Below, piece by piece: positions 59,256 through 64,000 of a stretch of 64,000 nucleotides of DNA (positions within the stretch are counted from its first letter, which is position 1; each line of letters begins with the position of its first letter). Below the pieces are notes generated by a model. The model searched no databases. It was not told the DNA's origin and worked only from the letters and a program-made list of their open reading frames with translations. The stretch is from Himantopus leucocephalus (taxonomy: Eukaryota > Chordata > Aves > Charadriiformes > Recurvirostridae), in NCBI GenBank assembly GCA_003993805.1, contig RSEF01000004.1:70250066-70314065 (forward strand), in the 5' to 3' direction. Made by a program: the position numbers and the translations under genes.

Positions 59256-62200
59256 CTCTCTCTCACATTTGGACTGGCAAGGAATGCATAAGTAGTGTAC
59301 AAGGATTGCACCCATAGTGTCTGGCCATTTAATGTCAGTCTCCTAATTGTCCTTTCTGCTGCGTATCGTTGCAACTCGCAACTTGGATGACTAAGGGAAA
59401 TCTGCCTTTTGTGTAGGACTTTATATTGGCTTGTTGCTTTCAGTATTAACTGAGTTTGTGTGTATATTTAGGCATATATCCTCAATACCCATGGACATCT
59501 TCATTTTGTTCCCACCTGTTTTGAAATAACTTTTTTTTTTTTAGAAAAAAGTGGAGTCAGGACATAAAGACCTTTGTTTACCTGAAATAATGATACAATG
59601 GGGGCCTTGATTCTTCTATTCCAAATTGTCATAAGCTGTAGATGCCTCTAGTGCCTTTCTTTTCCATTGCAAAGCGCTATCACCAGGCTTGAGTGAATAA
59701 TATGATAAATGATTCAAATGAACAAACAGTACAGTGAATAAAGTTGCAACGGGAAATATTTACTGACAAATATAAAGCAAATATAAATATATTTTTGCTA
59801 ACAGTAATTCTTACACCTTGAAGAATCTGCCTCTTCATGAAAAGAGTAGAAAGAAAAAGTACTACTCAAAAAAAGGATTTTCTTAGATAAGAATAGGTTA
59901 TCTTTATCTTTACACAGAACCGGGGTTCAAAGGGGTCAGATAATCAGAGCATGCTGATATACCGGAGGTAGGAATTTAAACTGCAGTATTAAATTCATTC
60001 CCTGTCTAGGAACAGAGGCCCCACTTTTAGTTGTATACATGCCAGATTACCTTGAAAACATTTCCCATGGATATCACAAGATGATGTCCCAGAAACTTGA
60101 CTTTTAAGGCAGGAATGACTCACTCTCTATATACCGAATGCATGAGATGCAAAGGGGTAAAAGTTACTTATCAGCATTTCAGAGAGTCAAGTATTTCAGT
60201 GGTATTTTCTAGTATGGTAAAGTAGAACTTTATTTCATTTTCTTTTGGCAATAGACACTTGGTAATTGAAGCTAATTATAATTAAAGGATGCAATAAATA
60301 TCTTCTTAAGCATAAATCATTTTAACTTTTTTTTTCTTTTTAACTTTTATCCACATTAAATTAGACCAGTTAGCCTTTCTCAGGAACAATGCTGCTCATC
60401 ATTAAATGGATATAAGCTTAAGTTGCACTACTTCACACTCTCCTATACTAAGTGTAATACAGACGATGAAGAGCCCAGAAGAAAAATTTTTGTATTCATT
60501 GGGTGAAATATCTTCCTGTACAGAGGGCTCAGGGAAAAATTTAGCAGTTTCATTTTTTTGGTCTGCCTGAAATTTAAGAGCCTGTATGATAAAATGAGAT
60601 GCTTCTAACATAAACAAGAAGATCAATCTAAGCTCTCTGAGGGAAACATATTATGAATGATAGTGATTACTCTGCTTTTTTTTTGTCTGTTACATTGATT
60701 TATGCACTATAAATGTTTGATTTCAGTCTAGATATATGAAAATGCGACTAGTGAAACATAGTACACATAGATTTTATTTAATTTAGCAGGCCATAACATC
60801 AGTAAAATTTTGGGTTGAAATATTAACTGACTGCAAAACCAGGCATATTGTTCTAAAACAAAGCAATCTCCCTAGAGTTAAAAAAAATATCAATTTTTGA
60901 TATCTTTAGATGTTCTAAGCAAATTAATTGCCTTTTAAGCCTTATAATTCTTTATAATTGATGACTCACTCTCTTCCAGTGTTTCGAATAAATAAATAAA
61001 ACCTTTTATCTAGTCATAGCTTCCTGAAGAGGTGGGCATTACTTTTCCAGCCTAGTTGTACATATTATAAGTTTACACATGAGCAGCACAATATTGCCTT
61101 CCTGATAATGAATTGCTCAGGGAAAATCAGTACTTTGGATCTGACATTTCTTTTTGTCACACGTGCATTTGTAGTATTTATTGTCAATATTTTATTACAT
61201 TTTCCCAGAATGGCTTAGTGAAAAAAAAATGAAGTCACTTGTGGTTGAACATGTGCTTGATGTGCAAATGTGGAAGAGGTCAGAGTTGACTGAAGACTTT
61301 GTGCCTGGTTACAGGGGTAGAGGCTTCAGATGGGAGGAAGCCTACACTCTTTTTGGCAAAGCTCAAAGCAAGCTTTGCATACTCTAAGAAGGTTTGAGGA
61401 GGAATTGTGCTTCATCAGACAGCCTAACAAGGAACTGTGCAGTGCTTCACTACTCCAATAGCAGTTTCCAGTGATGAGCATGTAAGGTGAAACCCTACTA
61501 GAGCATTTAGAAACAGAGTATGGTCATCGCTGTACTTCCACTAGGTAGAATCTGGGTGCAGAAATTGAGTGATTCACTCAATACTCACTTCAGAAGCCAA
61601 AGATTATTCACATATACCTATTTTATGTCACTCCAGTTTTTCTTCTTTTTTCCTTTTCTTTGTGAGGTATCAGAAACACAGTATTTGACGTCCTGTCTTC
61701 TTTGAGGTGTAGAAATAGTGTTATTACACGTCTCTACAATATGATGCTTTGGACTATGAATTCTGAAAATGATTGCTATTCTTGTCTGTGCCAAACCTTC
61801 TTGGCTCCACTTACCTTTTTTTCCCGTTCACCACTAGCCTTCCTTTTCCTGGTCCTTTGATGATTTGTAAAATTGTTTTTCCCACTTAACAACTGACTCT
61901 TTATTCTCAGTTTATTTCTGAGAACCAGCTTGTATTTTGAAACAAAAAATTGCTGTATGATTATTTTAGCATTCGTAATAGTAGGATTTTTAAAGTTCTG
62001 TGAACAAAATTTCTTTATCTTCACTGCCAATTGTGTGAATAAATGATGTTGTGTAACCATTCTCTGAAGTTTTTAATGAAAATATTAAGTAAAAAGAGAC
62101 TCACAATTGCTGCATCCAATTAAGTAATTCATTAATCAGTGCAGCAAAATAGTCTTATATGATGTCATAGCTAATCCACCTGAAATTAATTTTGCAAAAC

Positions 62201-63196
62201 ATTTATGAGAACTAGTGTAAATGTTTTATGAAACCATGTTTGCATATTGTTCTTAGTTCTATGGTTAATTTTTAGCTTGTTATTTTTCATTTTGCATTTC
62301 ATTAGAAAGTCAATTATTCTTTGAAAGAGAGTTGAAACAGATATGTGAACTGTTTACACTTTACATGGTTTTCCTCAGTTAATAAATACTTTCTGAAAGG
62401 ATCCTGATTTGTTGACCAACGTTTCTGCTAACACCCCCCCCCCCCAAATTAATCAAATATTTAGTTGTTGCTGCTTACTTTCATAGGCCTACTACAATGT
62501 TCTTCATCAAAAGCTCCGTATGTATATTAGCTAATTCCCATAATTCCCTGACACGTATATTTCCTATGCTTGATTTATATTTCTTCAGCCTCTCTTAAAT
62601 ATTCTTTTACCCGACATCTTAGTCAGGACTTCTTTTGATGATCTCTCATGAGTTATAAATTGAAAACAAAAACAAACCCAGGAATTCAGAATCATAGCGA
62701 TACCACGCTGATGTCCTAATTACTCATTTGGAGGCTTACTGTTGTGTAAGATTGCACAATAAGTTGATGATCACCAAAGAGATTCCTGTCTCCAATGATA
62801 TATTTATGTCATGCATCAAAAAAATCCCAACCAAATAAAATCAAGTCTTCAAGAAAATATTCTGTCATTGATTAGTCAGTGAGATTTTGCTTGCTAACCT
62901 CTTTTCTGTATTGATATAGTACAAACATTTAAAATGATCTGTTCTAAATATTAAAAATACAATCTACCTGCTTATTCACCCTGATTCCAAAACTGTAGCA
63001 CCATTTTAATTATTTGTTCAGGTACCATAATTTTCCTGATGTAACTGCTGTCTAAAAACTATGTCTATTAATTATTAGTAGTTAACTATTGAACAAAGGA
63101 CAGCCATTTTCCTAGCACCAGCAAAGTGATTAGAGTAATGCTTCTGCACGGTCCAGATTCCTCTGTGTTAACTACTGTCTTCAGTTAAGGAAAATT
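59256..63196. other. Unassigned AT-rich sequence
   Basis: No gene or interspersed repeat is recognised. A C12 run lies at 62434-62445. Confidence 0.5.
62434..62445 (+). repeat. C12 homopolymer
   Basis: Twelve consecutive C residues. The length is likely to be unreliable in sequencing. Confidence 0.8.
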
Positions 63197-63475
63197 CATT
63201 AGTTTATTAGGAACTTTGATACTTATAGAATACTATAGTGCATATTTAAAACTTCTGGGCTATGTTTTCCACAGTTACCAGTGTACATTCTGGTAATGCA
63301 TTATTAGGCTAATGTTTTTGATTTCTAACTTTTTANCATTAGTTTATTAGGAACTTTGATACTTACAGAATACTATGGTGCATATTTAAAACTTCTGGGC
63401 TATGTTTTCCACAGTTATCAGTGTACCTTCTGGTAATGCATTATTAGGCTAATGTTTTTGATTTCTAACTTTTTA
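63197..63475. repeat. Direct duplication of 139 bp split by a single N
   Basis: Positions 63197-63335 and 63337-63475 match over 139 bases with four substitutions (at 63226, 63237, 63278 and 63287 in the first copy). A single N at 63336 lies exactly at the junction. The arrangement is the same as at 58621, about 4 kb away, and again suggests an unmerged overlap, here between two alleles. Confidence 0.9.
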
Positions 63476-64000
63476 CAAGGACAATAATGGAATGTTTTAG
63501 AGTTTGTTACTAAATATTGTATTTTTTTTACTTGATTGTGCTAGAAAAGCCAAGATTGAAGAGATGTGACTTTTAAGTTTTGCAGTGTGCTGTGGTTTGT
63601 GATAGCCTCCAGTAGTTTTTGCAATTAGATAGTGAGGATGCTGATTCCCTAGTTGCATGTATTCCCGTTTGACGAAACGCTATGTCTCCAGCAAATTAGT
63701 CCTTTAGAATCTGAATGCTAGAAGAAGTAAATAAAGACCAAAATGGCTTTTAAGCCTGATCATGGGTTACTTGAAGAGATGGGAAGCTGAACAAAGCAAT
63801 TTCAGTAGCCATTTTAGAAATTAAGCAGAAGGAGATTGTTTTCAGAAGCAATGCTGCTTTAAGTCATGTTGCATGGGACTACAGACTACAGACCATGAAT
63901 TAGAAACGGTGGTCACAATCAAACAGCAAATTATAGGGTAACCAAATATTATAATGAGATTTGTCATATTAACTGTTAAACCCTAATATGTTATAGAATT
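63476..64000. other. Unassigned sequence to window end
   Basis: Nothing recognisable is seen. Confidence 0.5.

Noticed and set aside
1..64000. CRISPR arrays, operons, tRNA or rRNA genes, or a novel gene system
   Set aside because: None is visible; the composition, repeats and lack of coding sequence are those of a vertebrate intergenic region or intron.

Overview
The window is non-coding vertebrate nuclear DNA, almost certainly from a bird. It is AT-rich and CpG-poor, and no stretch reads as a convincing protein-coding gene, rRNA or tRNA. The avian assignment rests on its repeats. There are several copies of CR1, the LINE that dominates bird genomes, with the characteristic octamer and pentamer 3' tails. 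There is also one solo LTR of an endogenous-retrovirus family I recognise as widespread in birds. No bacterial-type features (operons, Shine-Dalgarno sites, CRISPR, insertion sequences) are present. The sequence alone does not decide between an intergenic desert and a long intron.

Layout: 1-105, 3' end of a CR1 cut by the window edge. 1338-1450, minus-strand CR1 scrap. 1792-2213, plus-strand CR1 tail. 6478-6618, plus-strand CR1 tail. 11147-11360, a less AT-rich patch with splice-like signals. 13411-13497, a faint tRNA-like antisense scrap. 15821-16092, the best-preserved CR1 tail, with 44 intact codons and its own stop. 17488-17575, an old palindromic element. 21967-22164, assembly gap. 39547-39925, two minus-strand CR1 pieces that look like one internally deleted copy. 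40270-40781, solo LTR. 40800-41195, CR1 with a long remnant of the ORF2 carboxyl end. 49830-50635 (plus) and 51865-52690 (minus), two ancient, decayed CR1-type reverse-transcriptase fossils facing each other. 58621-59255 and 63197-63475, near-perfect direct duplications each split by a single N. Everything else is unassigned AT-rich sequence with simple repeats.

No genes work together here; the story is one of retroelement layers. The oldest are the two RT fossils and the palindromic element. The octamer-tailed CR1 scraps are intermediate. The pentamer-tailed CR1 at 15.8 kb, the CR1 at 40.8 kb and the LTR are younger. I did not find a new biological system. The observations most worth checking are the two N-split duplications (probable unmerged haplotype contig ends), the paired LINE fossils, the internally deleted CR1, and the exon-like patch near 11.2 kb.
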